From Mytilus californianus (lineage: Eukaryota; Mollusca; Bivalvia; Mytilida; Mytilidae): DNA of 64,000 bases. The notes beneath the pieces were generated by a model, which was not told the DNA's origin, searched no databases, and saw only the letters and a list, made by a program, of their open reading frames with translations. The translations under genes were made by a program, and so were the position numbers. Where the stretch lies: contig NW_026262668.1 of NCBI RefSeq assembly GCF_021869535.1, positions 139,115,635 to 139,179,634 on the forward strand, in the 5' to 3' direction. Shown piece after piece: positions 23,113 to 36,110 of this stretch (positions are counted from its first letter, which is position 1; each line of letters opens with the position of its first letter).

Positions 23113-25859
23113 CACCATTTTAAATTATTTCAAAATTAAAATAATCCTCACTTATTCAAAACAAATATAAATTTTAAACTAATTCCATTTATGAACATAA
23201 ATCAGTAAATTAACCATTCAGATTTACTTAGCAATACAATTAAGCGAACAAAGTGGAGAACTGTCACATACTTTTATTTCTCTACTTCAACGGCCGATTT
23301 AAGAAGAATTGATTCTAAAAAAAATAGATAACGGTCAATGAATGGCCTGAGGTCACAGCAATGGTTATTAATCCTACTTCTTTACACGATTTAATACAAG
23401 CCTCTTTAGCGAATGAGTTCCTGCAAATTGAGGACAATAAAAGAAAGTCCGTTTATGCGCCACTACTTAACAATAAATATAACTAGGTATAAATCAACAA
23501 AGGGATTAACATCATTTGATATTACATATCATTTACAATATAGACAAACAGCAAAAATGTAAATAAATAAACATCAACACCAACCTATGATTTTTTATGT
23601 ACTTGTTTATTTACAATTCTGGTCACAAAGATTCTTTAGTAAGGAATTAAGGTGATCAGTAAGCATGTTGCACCAAATGTAAAGTGTTACTTTCATTGTC
23701 ATAGTTTAATACCGAAATCTGTTTAAAGGGCATCCTTAACAATTATGGCTTAAAAGAGTCCAATAAATAAATAATAATGGCCTTAAAATTAGAATAATGA
23801 AGCCCAAAGATATATATATAAAATGTGAATAAGATATAACAAAATAGTGAAACAGAAATATAGGTAAAAGTACTAAATTTGCAGATCCTCAATCCACACC
23901 ACAAGTTAAAAAGATAAGTCAAAGTCGATTAAAACCTATTTCAGTTAGTATAAATTAAGGCGACAGTAGTTTACTTATGTTCAAATCTCCTAAATCGATA
24001 AGGGAGCGACAAATCAAGGTCGTAAACAAAAGCTGCGGGAATCACATGAACTCCCAATGGAGCGAGACCGGGTGTGTCTCCTGATATACATGTATCACCC
24101 GCCATGCAAACTCACACTCAGTAATAATTTCACAATCGCGAAAGAAATTTCAGATAATGTTTTAATGGTGAATCATTTTTGCATTGTAGAATTTGCATTG
24201 TTCTTATGCCTTCAACCCCTCGGGTGTATAAATTTGCAGTTTTACAATCAACCCCTCGGGTGTGCATTTCTATAATAAAATAAAAAGGCAACATCAATGA
24301 CTCTACATGCTCTCCATGACAACGTTACAAATGTCCGTAAATATATTTAAAATAAAACAAAGAAAAGCTTCATTTTGTTTCGTTATTTCCTGGTTAAAAT
24401 ATATCATGTAAAAATAATAATGAAAAGGTTCTTTTTCTAGTTTTGTACGTTTTTAAACGTGTGCGCATTTTTTTGTATGAAACACTTCCTATATATATAG
24501 ATTTTTCTTTAAGAATATCATCGATCATTTTTTTAAATATCCACAATTTGTCCAATATTTTGTCAAAAGTGCATATAAAAGTGCCATTTTAACCATCGTC
24601 AGATATTTAGGATTTGGTTAGGTATTCAGAGTTCAGAATAAAAATATAAGAAATTCAAAGTACATACAGGAATTTGGAATGATATTACTGCCAATTAAGT
24701 TAAGATTGAAAATATTAAAAATTGGCCCTGTTCTGAAATAAATATATTGTAAATATTGGCCTTCGCTCATATAATAATTCTCTGCAAATTAGGCATGATT
24801 TAAAACAAGAATCACAGATATTGGTTGACAGTTCGACGAAAAAAACTACACAAAAAGCCCACTGCATTCAAGAGATCATGTCTGGACCGTTGAACGTTCA
24901 AAGAATCGCTGTTCTAATTGACATCACTATTAAATATAATTACTTATTCTTTGTTTTCTCCTGAATGAACCGAACTTTCAGTTTTGGAATACAATATTAT
25001 CATTGGTTTTATTTTTATTTTTTTATTGTTCAGGAGGTATCTTTTTGCATTATTCGTAAAAATAGATTGTTTGATATTAATTACCTCGTTACAGTAATTC
25101 TTGGAATAGATTGTGGAACTGCAGTATTGGTCATCTGTTCCTTTAACACCATGTTCATGTCCTTTTTAAGAGTATTTCACGTCCCTTTATTGTAAAACTT
25201 TCATATAGAACTCATAACACGCTGACACAGTACAACTCGAGAGTATATCTCCTGCTTATATATTTGATGGATGACTTTGACTGTTAATTTCCCATCTGAT
25301 ATTACACCTGCAAAGTGTCACTACTTAGTGTGATATAACGGAGAAGTAACATTTATTTATTTCAATAGACACCAATATGATTCGTTTTCTCAATAAAAAC
25401 GACCCACTGCGCCACAAAAACTAATTTCAATAACATCATCCAACCATACAATAAAATCTTAATCGACTTAAACGCAATTCTCTACTTTTATTTGAAAACC
25501 TTTTGTTCATCTTTTGTACACTTCAAACAATGTTTATTTACATCATCTTGACTTGAAAAGTAAATACCTTTAATCCCTTTAAATCTTTTGTTGCTATCTT
25601 TTGTTAAAGACGAGATCTTAAATCGGTATTACAGAAAATATGTGTTATATCTTTTCTTATATTTGTTTGCAGTTGTTCACTTACTTTTGTTAATTGTTAA
25701 TTATTTTTTATATATATATTTGATAATATTGGCAGTTTTCTTCTGACTGCCAGCTTAAATGTGCAAGTAGTTGATTTGAATGGGTGGCAGTCTTAACATA
25801 AATGAAAAGATTTTTAATGGGTGGCTTTCTATATAAAAGTATAGTTGGAATAACTGCCT
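23113..25859. other. Intron 2 DNA, little recognised
   Basis: AT-rich DNA. The only repetition noticed is a pair of CAACCCCTCGGGTGT motifs at about 24210 and 24249. No exon was found. Confidence 0.4.
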
Positions 25860-25865
25860 AATACG

Positions 25866-25945
25866 AAGGTGATTTGAATGACTGACTGCCAAACTAATGT
25901 GAAGGTGGTCTGAATGACTGACTGCTAACCTATTGTGAAGGTGGG
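25866..25945. repeat. 37 bp tandem repeat
   Basis: Two and a half units with GAAGGTGATTTGAATGACTG and 'actgccaaactaatgt', directly before the 39 bp array. Confidence 0.75.
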
Positions 25946-25954
25946 CTGATATTT

Positions 25955-27150
25955 ATAGGTATATATGACAGATGGACGATAGAGTAGTCGACATGTGGTA
26001 TATATGACAGATGGACGATAGGATGGTCGACATGCGGTATCTATGACAGATGGACAATAAGATAGTCGACCTGTGGTATCTATGAAAGATGGAAGAACGA
26101 ATCGTCGACAAATGGGATCTATGATAGATGGACGAAAGGATAGTCGACATGTGGTATCTCTTGCAGATAGACGATAGGATAGTCGACATGTGGTTTAAAT
26201 GGCAGATGGACGATAGTCGACATGTGGTATTTATGACAGATGAACGATAAGATAGTCAACAGGTGGTACATATGGCAGATCGACGATAGGATAGTCGGTA
26301 TGTTGGGTCTAAGACATATGGACAATAGTCGACATGTGGTATGTATGACAGATGGACGAAAGGATAGTAGACAGGTGGTTTTTATGGCAGATGGACGATA
26401 TGATAGTTGACAGGTGGTATATACGGCCGATAGGATGGTCGATTTATTAGGTTTATGACATATGGAAGATACTTGACATGCAACATGTATGTCCGTTGGA
26501 CAATAGTCGACATGTGGAATTTATGACATATGTACGACAGCCGACATGTAGGATCGATAATAGATGGACAATATTCGGTGTGTGGGGTTTATGTCATATG
26601 AACGATACTCGATATGAAGAACCTATGACCGTTGGGCAAAATTCGGTGTGTGGCGTCCATGACATATGGACGATATACGACATGTTTTATCTATGACAGA
26701 TGGACGATAGGATGGTCGACTTGTTGTATCTATGACAGATGGACGATAGAATAGTCGACATGTGGTATCTATGGCAGATAGACGGTAGAATGGACGACAT
26801 GTTGTATATATGACATATGGACGATATACGACTTGTGGTATCTATGACAGATGGACATTAGGATGGTCGACGTGTGGTATCTATGACAGATGGACGATAG
26901 GATAGTCGACATGTGACATGTATGACAGATGGACGATAGGATACTCGACATGTGGTATGTATGACAGATGGACGATAGGATAGTCGACAGGTGGTATCTA
27001 TGGCAGATGGACGATAGGATAGTCGGTATGTGGGGTCTATGACAGATGGACGATAGTCGACACGTAGGGTTTATGACCGATTGGACGATAGGATGTTCGA
27101 CAAGTGGTACCTATGGCAAATGGACGATAGTCGGCGTGTGGGATCTATGA
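25955..27150. repeat. 39 bp minisatellite, about 30 units
   Basis: Units read TATCTATGACAGATGGACGA then TAGGATAGTCGACATGTGG. The centre (about 26440-26690) is strongly diverged, while both flanks are more uniform. The period equals 13 codons, so the minus strand shows MSTILSSICHRYH repeats. These look non-coding because units differ by frame-shifting changes. The array ends about 95 bases from exon 2 of the coiled-coil gene. Confidence 0.9.
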
Positions 27151-27244
27151 CAGATGAAACATATATCTCGTAAATAAAGATACATAGATCTTAAGACTTC
27201 AGACAGTACCAATTGATCGAAAGAGATATAGATATGAAAGATAC

Positions 27245-27333
27245 CTTGCTGTCTCTTCAGTTTTCTCATTGCACATTCACTGGGATTCATAAAATGTAAG
27301 TACATGTACCTTCTGAAGTAACCCTCGTCATAA
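27245..27333 (-). CDS. Coiled-coil protein, exon 2
   Basis: This 89 base exon on the minus strand lies between the acceptor TTTCACTTTTAG and a GTATCT donor. It encodes YDEGYFRRYMYLHFMNPSEC and then AMRKLKRQQ, an Arg/Lys- and aromatic-rich stretch with no internal stop. It begins needing two bases, supplied as AG by exon 1, and ends with one base, completed to Asp by exon 3. It sits between the 39 bp minisatellite (ending about 27,150) and the 280 bp tandem duplication starting at 27659. Confidence 0.65.
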
Positions 27334-27658
27334 CTAAAAGTGAAATCTAAGGGTTCGATGTTTCCTTTCTTCTCTTTTGGAAGTCTTCTTTTTTATTTGT
27401 TTCTAATTTTAATTGTCAGCATTTTTATTTATTCCTATAGATCCTTCATCGTATGAGTTTAACAGATAGAACCAATTTCAAGAGGAATGGAGGGATGTTC
27501 ACAATATTTTTATTTGACTCATGGTGATACAGTATTTTTTAAATGATTCCAAGTTCTTCATTGAAACAGTATAACCCTACTTATACACAACCATGACAAC
27601 TAACCTAACCTGTTGTATGCTCTCTATTTAAAGTTCTCGTGGTTATATAAGATTTACA

Positions 27659-28219
27659 CAAAAAACCAAAGGAATGAGTTATTACTATATATAATATATA
27701 TAAAAGTATTTTTCAAAAATCCAACGTTTATTATATGTTCACGAATATAAAAAAAACCTAACTAATATCAAAAATCTTACATATAGAAAAAAAATGGTAT
27801 TCGTTTTAATCATTAGAAAGCCAGTTCTTAAATAACGAAGTAATAACGTGATCATTACATTAGTAAGGTATTCAGGTTTCATACAGAAAGTTTCTTTTCA
27901 TATTGAAGGTGTTTAATCAAATCAATAAATATATTTCACAAAAAACCAAAGGAATGAGTTATTACTATATATAATATATATAAAAGTATTTTTCAAAAAT
28001 CCAACGTTTATTATATATTCACGAATATAAAAAAAAACCTAACTAATGTCAAAAATCTTACATATAGAAAAAAAATGGTATTCGTTTTAATCATTAGAAA
28101 GCCAGTTCTTAAATAACGAAGTAATAACGTGATCATTACATTAGTAAGGTATTCAGGTTTCATACAGAAAGTTTCTTTTCATATTGAAGGTGTTTAATCA
28201 AATCAATAAATATATTTCA
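27659..28219. repeat. 280 bp tandem duplication
   Basis: Two adjacent copies of about 280 bases (27659-27938 and 27939-28219) differ at only a few positions, including one extra A. The copies share ACAAAAAACCAAAGGAATGA at the start and 'aatcaataaatatatttcac' at the end. The high identity implies a recent event. Confidence 0.93.
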
Positions 28220-28980
28220 CCAGAACACCGATCATTTTCAATTAATGAATCGTCTGATTAGTTCAAATTTAAATTAGATGATTTGCTTCAATTAAAAAGG
28301 ATAAGCATAACAGGATAAATATTGGTAGAAGTGAAATGCAGTATGAATGTTCTAATGTGGCATATTATAGTGAAATCATGGCATAAAATATTGATCGAGG
28401 TCACGTTAAAAAAATATGTTATTCTATTGCTTAATAACAGGTATGAAATAGTCGACTTACTTTATATCTGTTTCACCTTAACAACACAGTCATCAATATT
28501 TCATAAAAAAACAGTTTATTATTTATTCAAGCCTTTATTTATTCAAACCTAAGTACGATGCTTGGTTATTTACACCCCTCCCCCTTAAAAAAACCCAAAC
28601 AAATAAACCCCAAAACACAAAATGTTATAATTTGATGACGGTGTTGGATGGCATGTAAACGACCATGTGGCTTATTAAATGCGTATTCAGGACGAGAATG
28701 TGTTATATGAATATAAACTCTGCTTTGTACTAAACCGACACGCTGAGCTGTAATGTACTGGTCTGTTTGTCTTTCTCGTCTTTTTGCATTCTATATTATG
28801 TTTTTGTGCTTGTCTTTGTCGTCCATTTTGACTTTCTATACGTTGTATTTATTGATAGTGTACATTGTGTTTGTTTGTCCCGGTGTTGTAGGAGTGTCTT
28901 TGTTTTTGTTTTGTCTTTCAATTTGTTGAATTATCCCGTAGTTTATTTCGTTTTCTATTGTCTCAATATTATGTGCTAGT
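28220..28980. other. Intron 1 DNA, T/G-rich, no gene
   Basis: The right half is strongly T-rich with G and may be the poorly conserved upstream part of the reverse-transcriptase remnant that follows. No exon seen. Confidence 0.4.
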
Positions 28981-28984
28981 CTTT

Positions 28985-29816
28985 GCCGTATTAAGTTGTC
29001 TTAAATGGTGCTTTGAAAAATCTGGTAGCAGATTTATTTGCTGCAACTCATTTAAAACCTTCTTCTGTAATGAAAAAGGAAAACATGCTAGATATTCTTA
29101 CTGGAACTGTGATGAGATGATTAAAGATTTAAATTTTCTTCTTGACAACATCTTTTGTACGTTTCGGAAATACAGTTTATCTACAGGTTCTAGGTATTCC
29201 TATGGGCACCAATCGCGCCCCTTTAATAGCAAACTTGTTCCTGTATTGTTATGAATCAAAGTTAATGGCCAAACTTCGTAAGGATCCGTCAAAATTACAA
29301 TTAATTGATAAATTTAAAAACACTTACCGTTACCTTGATGATATTTTTGTTTTAAATAATCAAATTTTTTTCTATTTTTACTGCAAATATTTACCCAAAG
29401 AAACTTACTTTGAGTAAATCTAATACACCCAGCTATAATTCTAGATTTTAATATGTCAGTTTCACACGGGACAAATTTACGATAAAAGAGACGAGTAATC
29501 GTTCCAGGTTGTTAATTTTCACTTTTTTGGCGTTGATGTCCTTTTGCCCCTTCGTATGGTGTGTATATGTCATAACTTGTCGGCTATGTCCGTGGCTGTA
29601 GTCGTGTTTTAGATTTCAATGAACGTTATTTATGTATAACTTGTAAATTTTAAACTCAGGAGTTTCGTAACCACAAAATGATTAAACCCATTTCCAAACT
29701 CTTTCATAGATACAAAGATTTGGTTAGGAAGTTTGGCTGTACCTGTAAAGTTCCTATTAAAAACGGAATATCACATCCTAATTTTCATGGTGATGTTGTT
29801 AAAAAATCGATCATTT
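28985..29816 (+). pseudogene. Reverse-transcriptase remnant (tail-A element)
   Basis: Plus-strand reverse-transcriptase fragments occur in several frames. They are FFCNEKGKHARYSYWNCDEM, FLLDNIF, FGNTVYLQVLGIPMGTNRAP, LIANLFLYCYESKLMAKLRK and the catalytic-type motif YRYLDDIFVLNN. After frame breaks, CVYMS-L and DFNERYL-like pieces follow. A tail-A sequence starts about 40 bases later. This is the only place in the window where tail A is attached to coding remains, and so it identifies its parent element. Penelope-like versus other non-LTR class is not settled. Confidence 0.8.
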
Positions 29817-29854
29817 GAGTTTAGCCAATTGCAATGAGAATAGTTTGATCTTAT

Positions 29855-30130
29855 GTTGTGCTGTTACACCACTGTCACAGGTTAGGGGGCGGGTTGAGCG
29901 CTCACAAACAATGTTTAACCCCGCCACATTCTGTATGTGCCTGTCCCAAGTCAGGAGCCTGTAATTCCGTGGTGTCGTTGGTTCATGGCTTTTTTTGTCG
30001 ACTATATGGTATGGGGTTTTCTTATTGTTGAAGGCCGAACGGTAGCCATAATTGCTTACATCCACTTCTTTTGAACCTTGGTGTTTAGTTTTCTCATTGG
30101 CAATCATACCAAATCTTCTTATTTTTTTAT
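29855..30130 (+). mobile_element. Tail-A 3' end attached to RT remnant
   Basis: The full tail-A block order follows the reverse-transcriptase remnant: 'tgttacaccactgtcaca', 'gagcgctcacaaac', 'cccaagtcaggagcctg', 'tattgttgaaggccg', 'ttctcattggcaatcatacc'. Confidence 0.85.
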
Positions 30131-30472
30131 GAGTGTTTTATTTTGTGTTAGTTCTCAAATTGGAATTTTAGTTTCTGAATTGTTATAAACGCCATCAATA
30201 TTTGGTTGACTGATATGGAATATATGTGTCGCATGTTATCACGAAAATGTTCCGTATGTGATTGGCATAATTCTTTGCTCCCCTCCTACATTAATGAAAC
30301 TAATCATCGGATTCTTATTATCCATGAGAAACACGACGGGATTTCAATGACTTGATGGGGTTCATAACTAAGTCTCAAGTTTTAATGTGGTGTTTTTTTT
30401 TTTGATTTTGATTGTTTTTTGTACATTTCTTTAAAGTAATGTTTTTCTTTTTCTTTCTTATTTTTTTGTTTT

Positions 30473-30905
30473 TGATTGCTCCATGTTCTCCTCTTACTTT
30501 GTAGCTGGATCAGTTGTTTATCTTTTGATTGCCCCATGCTCTCCTCTCACTTTGTAGCTGGATCAGTTGTTTATCTTTTGATTGCCCCATGCTCTCTTCT
30601 TACTTTGTAGCTGCATCAGTTGTTTATCTTTTGATTGCCCAATGCTCTCCTCTTACTTTGTAGCTGCATCAGTTGTTTATCTTTTGATTGCCCCATGCTC
30701 TCCTCTTACTTTGTAGCTGCATCAGTTGTTTATCTTTTGATTGCCCCATGCTCTTCTCTTACTTTGTAGCTGGATCAGTTGTTTATCGTTTGATTGTCTC
30801 ATGCTCTTCTCTTACTTTGTAGCTGCATCAGCTGTTTATCTTTTGGTTGTTCCATGCTCTCCTCTTACTTTGAAGTTGCATCAGCTGTTTATCTTTTGGA
30901 CAAAT
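30473..30905. repeat. 54 bp minisatellite, 8 units
   Basis: Units of 54 bases contain TGATTGCCCCATGCTCTCCT, CTTACTTTGTAGCTGCATCA and GTTGTTTATCTTT. The last two units are the most diverged. The period equals 18 codons, so a frame stays open, but nothing else suggests coding. Confidence 0.9.
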
Positions 30906-32198
30906 AAGTATCTGATTCGTTTCAAACTATGTTCATTCGTAAGACCAATATTGCGTAAGATCCCTGGATTAATTATTGGTTAGACGTACGGTAATATGTA
31001 CTAGATGTAATACATCGTCTCCTCTGTGTTGCTTAAGTACCAGATTTCTTCAAAGGTTACATGTACATATGACCTACTGGAAGACAAGTTACAGCCAAAA
31101 TCTGAGTATGTTTAATATTTCTGAATGAACTTTTGTTTGAGTGTATAATTTGTTCTCTGTCTAAGTTTTATAGAGTAACCTCCTCATTGATAAAAGGCAA
31201 TAGGTGGTTCAAGCAAAATTGTGTTGAAATGATAATTAGTATTTTAAGTCAATGTTTACTTCAGCAGCAATTCATCTATAAAAATTAGTAGACTTATGTG
31301 TACTTAATATTGCTCAACCTTTAAGTTAACTTAAACGCGTTTCATAAGTGACAGACCAACGCACATTTAATATTAATGATATATCTAATTTATCAAAGCC
31401 TTCGCTCGTATGTATTTTAAGAATTGTTATGACTGCTTTTTCAAATAGCAGAATCAATTAAAAAGTATTAAGATTTGTCTTTGCTCTTGGTAGAATCTCA
31501 TACATTAGCTATTTTGTGATACTTTTTACTTGTGTACTGATATCTTTTTTTCCCAATAGATTCTTTTATGCAATAGGAAACAGTAAAATCTTTACAAAAT
31601 GCCTGACTATTTTTTCTTTATGTTGAATATGACTATAACTGAAATAGGTTAATTGATAATGTTCGATTGAGACATATTTATATTATACTTATATACAATT
31701 TTGTTGTTGTTACATCATTGGATGGGAAGGAAGGAATATTGTGTAGTATTTCCAGACACTAAATCACTTCATGCACTTGACAAAACCAAACACAAAGGAG
31801 CAGCGATTGTATTGGTGTTCTTCATATCAAAGTCACAGTGAGATATTAAACATGAAATAAACGTTCACACCCCACTGCAAGTTCTAGACTGACCCAGTTT
31901 GGCGAACTTCTCTCCTAGATTTTGTTCATGCTACGTTTGTGCATTGAAGAACTCAGATACAGGGTAAAATCAACAGCTTATTAACTATAATGGGTTGATA
32001 AATCTTACAACTACATTACGTATTTCCTTACTATCTCACTTCAAAATATAGAAACAATATAAACATTGAAACCACGACAAATTTAGACATACTCCCTAGA
32101 GGTGCAACCACCGTCAGTTTACTTGTGGCTACTATACAGAATATAAATAATTTGGTGTGAATATACAAGATCAACACAGGTTAAACCTGATAAAGACT
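30906..32198. other. Intron 1 DNA, no feature seen
   Basis: AT-rich, no exon, RNA gene or known repeat recognised. Confidence 0.4.
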
Positions 32199-32315
32199 CA
32201 GCGAAACACCGAATGATAGATATATTTTACAACAACTGCATATATTTAGACGAAACACCGAATGATAGATATATTTTACACCAACTGCAGATATTTAGAC
32301 GAAACACCGAATGAT
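32199..32315. repeat. 48 bp tandem repeat, 2.5 units
   Basis: CGAAACACCGAATGATAGAT and 'atattttacaacaactgca' recur at about 32199, 32247 and 32295. The third unit is cut off after the ATGATGGG variant. Confidence 0.85.
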
Positions 32316-32514
32316 GGGGATGAATTGTTAGCTCCCATGGGTGTACATTTTTCTGTATGTTCAATATTAACATGTTTGCAGTGATGTTTTTATAAACGTA
32401 AATTATTTTTAAATCTATCAGTACTTTTTGGATGAAATGACTATTAATACGAATTCTAATACACTTCTCTAAATTCTTTAGTTATCATTCACACATTGTA
32501 TTTCTAAAAGGTCT

Positions 32515-32690
32515 ATAACCATTAATCATCCACTGTCGTTAAACTTAGATTGGAAAACTATCCCGTAATTATTTGGAAGAACGTGTGAGTTGACTTTGCA
32601 TCTATTTTTTTGTAATGAAAGAGTTAATATCCTGGTGTAATTAATATCAACTCAATCATTCATTCTACAGTCGTGTTGCTCTCTATGACA
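32515..32690. repeat. Diverged repeat shared with 36730-36890
   Basis: 'cattaatcatccactgtcgttaaac' (in two parts), a GACTTTG block and 'atcaactcaatcat' are shared in order with 36730-36890. The similarity is low but ordered. Confidence 0.45.
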
Positions 32691-32959
32691 CCATTAATTA
32701 TTATATTCACTGATTTTATATGAATTGAAAGAATGCAATTTTAATGACAAAACCCCCAATATTTTACGAGACGTTAAATATCATTAAAAGAACCAGTGCT
32801 TTGCAACTTAACCAATAAAAAAAACCGCGTAAATCAAAACTTTTGCATAACCGATGATCTTACAGTAGTTTCATTTGAGAAAACTTGCAGACAACTTCAG
32901 TTTCTTGGTAATTTTGTTTTAATTTATGAACTTGGTATTTAAGAAAAATATGTTATAAA

Positions 32960-33250
32960 TGATTTAAGTGCCGAAGTCCTGACTACTGAGCTGGTGATAC
33001 CATCGTGTACCACCAGTACACGATACCATCGTGGACCACCAGTACAAGTTACCATCGTGGACCACCAGTTCATCAGCAGTGGTATCGACCAAGATTTGGT
33101 AAATGAAAATAGTTACCTATATTTCGCGCGACCGAAACGCTTTTCTCTATTTACCTTCATTGGGAACGCCCAAACCAAAACCTTTGAAAGCCAGGAATGT
33201 ATAAATACGTATACACATCAGGGACTATATGACCAAAAGTACTTAAAACG
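32960..33250 (+). repeat. Dispersed repeat family D
   Basis: It contains 'gaagtcctgactactgagc', a short 26 base triplication (ACCATCGTGGACCACCAGT) and 'agcagtggtatcgaccaag'. These match, in order, the reverse of 53830-53930. An open frame of 88 codons spans it, but I regard it as incidental. Confidence 0.6.
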
Positions 33251-33649
33251 TATAGCATGATTCATCTTAGGTGGACTTTGCATTAGGGATTTGACACCTT
33301 AGTTTCTTATTATTTTCTTACTTTATGAACAGAAACGTAGAACAAAAGTTTTTAACAGTAGACCACGACATTGTTACACATATATAACCTGTAAAATATA
33401 TAACATAGAAGGTTCACAAAACGTTTCTTTTTTTTGCAGATTAGAACGGTTAAGCTTGGTCCTTGTGGACATTTAGAAAACATAGTTGTAAACGATAGTT
33501 GTGCTTCCTTACATACATTGTGTTTCTTATTGCAAAAAAAGCAAGGCATTACCGTATTTTAAATTATCTATAACAGTTTTTGTTATCTTTCATATTCTAA
33601 TGTCGAACTGATGATCCAAGCCTTTTCTAACTGACTTTAGTTGTCTCGC

Positions 33650-35595
33650 TTAACAATACCAACATCCCCAATGACAATACCAACATTCCCAATGACAATA
33701 CCAACATCCCCAATGACAATACCAACATCCCCCATGACAATACCAACATCCACAATGACAATACCAACATCCCCAATGACAATACCAACATCCCCCATAA
33801 CAATACCAACATCCCAAATGACAATACCAACATTCCCCATGACAATACCAACATCCCCATGACAATACAAACATCCTCAATGACAATACCAACATCCCCC
33901 ATGACAATACCAACATCCCCAATGACAATACCAACATCCCCAATGACAATACCAACATTCCCCATGACAATACCAACATCCCCAATGACAATACCAACAT
34001 CCCCAATGACAATACCAACATTCCCCATGACAATACCAACATCCCCCATGACAATACCAACATCCCCAATGACAATACCAACATCCCCCATGACAATACC
34101 AACAACCCCCATGACAATACCAACATCCCCAATGACAAAACCAACATCCTCAATGACAATACCAACTTCCCCCATGACAATACCAACATCCCCCATGACA
34201 ATACCAACATCCCCCATGACAATACCAACATTCCCATGACAATACCAACACCCCCATGACAATACCAACATCCCCAATAACAATACCAACATCCCAATGA
34301 CAATACCAACTTCCCCCATGACAATACAACATCCCCATGACAATACCAACACCCCCATAACAATACCAACATCCCCATGACAATACCAACATCCCCCTTG
34401 ACAATACCAACATCCCTCATAACAATACCATCATCCCCTATGACAATACCAACATCCCCATGACAATACCAACATCCCCAATGACAATACCAATATCCCC
34501 CATGACAATACCATCATCCCCCATGACAAAACCAACATCCCCCATGACAATACCAACATCCCCAATGACATTACCAACATTCCCAATGACAATACCAACA
34601 TTCCCCATGACAATACTAACATCCCCAATGACAATACCAACATCCCCCATGACAATACCAACATCCCCAATGACAATACCAACATCCCTTATGACAATAC
34701 CAACATCCCCCATGAAAATACCAACATTCCCCATGACAATATCAACATCCCAAAAGACAATACCAACATTCCCCATGACAATACCAACATTCCCCAATGA
34801 CAATACCAACTTCCCCAATGACAATACCAACACCCCCCATGACAATACCAACATTCCCCATGACAATACCAACATTCCCCAATGACAATACCAACATCCC
34901 TTGTGACAATACCAACATCCCCCATGAAAATACCAACATTCCCCATGACAATATCAACATCCCCAATGACAATACCAACATTCCCCATGACAATACCAAC
35001 ATTCCCCAATGACAATAACAACTTCCCCAATGACAATACCAACACCCCCCATGACAATACCAACATTCCCCATGACAATACCAACATTCCCCAATGACAA
35101 TACCAACATCCCCCATGACAATACCAACATCCCGAATGACAATACCAACATCCCCAATGACAATACCAACATCCCCCATGACAATACAAACATTCCCCAT
35201 GACAATACCATCATCCCCCATGACAATACCAACATCCCCCATGACAATACCAACATCCCCAATGACATTACCAACATTCCCAATGACAATACCAACATTC
35301 CCCATGACAATACTAACATCCCCAATGACAATACCAACATCCCCAATGACAATACCAACATCCCCAATGACAATACCAACATCCCCCATGACAATACCAA
35401 CATCCTAAATGACAATACCAACACCCCCAATGACAAAACCAACATCCCCCATGACAATACCAACATCCCCCATGACAATTCTAACATCCCCAATGACAAT
35501 ACCAACATCCCCAATGACAATACCAACATCCCCAATGACAATACCAATTTCCCAATGACAATACCAACATCCCCAATGACAATACCAGGTCCCCC
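33650..35595. repeat. 21 bp minisatellite, about 92 units
   Basis: Nearly 2 kb of the unit AATGACAATACCAACATCCCC and variants (TTCCCC, CCCCCC, CCCAT). Longer blocks of units recur in the same variant order, for example around 34740-34880, 34930-35070 and 34500-34700 versus 35210-35400, so higher-order duplication has acted on the array. The period is seven codons with no stop in several frames on both strands. The resulting long MTIPTSP or VGIVMGD frames are by-products; no splice signals or upstream gene support translation. Confidence 0.95.
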
Positions 35596-35667
35596 ATGAC
35601 GATTGTATTGAAACCCGTAGAGAAATTTCGCGCAACACTTGACATCCACCAACTGAATATAAAAATA

Positions 35668-35948
35668 TTAAGATGTGGTACGATTGCCAATGAGACAACT
35701 CTCCACTAGAGACCAAATGACATAAAAGTTAGAAACTATAGCTCACCGTACGGTCTTCAACAATGAGCAAAACCCATATTACATAGCAAGCTATAAAAGG
35801 CCCCGAAATGACAAATGTAAGACAATTCAAACGAGAAAACTAACGGCCTGATTTATGTTTAAAACAATAAACGAAAAACAAATATGATATACAGCAATAA
35901 ACGACAACCACCGAATTACAGGCTCCTAACTACAGAATGTAGTGGGGT
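35668..35948 (-). mobile_element. Tail-A retroelement 3' end
   Basis: A minus-strand copy starting with the terminal 'aagatgtggtacgattgcc' and running through 'caaatgacataaaagttag', 'cggtcttcaacaatgagc', 'ctataaaaggccccga' and 'caggctcctaact'. It directly abuts the end of the 21 bp minisatellite. Confidence 0.8.
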
Positions 35949-36030
35949 CTAGTTTATGAATGTTTAGTACATTTACATTTACTCACTTTGGTATTGAAAT
36001 GCAATAATATTTTACATTCAGTGGTGAACA

Positions 36031-36110
36031 CTATCTCAAGTTCAAAGGAACAGCAATTGGGACAAATAGGACTCCGTTCCTCGTCATAGGCAAAATAGAA
36101 CTGTGAATTC
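36031..36110 (+). pseudogene. Short reverse-transcriptase fragment (GTAIGT motif)
   Basis: The plus strand reads LKFKGTAIGTNRTPFLVIGK, resembling the GTAMGT-x-x-AP segment of Penelope-like reverse transcriptases. Only about 25 residues remain. It joins directly to a family-D repeat. Confidence 0.4.

Noticed and set aside
25953..26951. Minus-strand MSTILSSICHRYH repeat proteins
   Set aside because: The 39 bp period keeps frames open by chance. Units contain frame-shifting changes and no gene structure surrounds them.
32994..33260. An 88-codon plus-strand frame
   Set aside because: It crosses family-D repeat sequence and a short triplication. I could not find support for a gene.
33650..35595. 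CRISPR-like array of short repeats
   Set aside because: The units are contiguous with no unique spacers, the context is eukaryotic, and no cas genes are present.
33627..35716. Long open frames on both strands encoding MTIPTSP, VGIVMGD or MLVLSWG repeats
   Set aside because: They arise because a 21 bp unit without stops is a multiple of three. All frames show the same pattern, and there is no start context, splice site or non-repeat domain.
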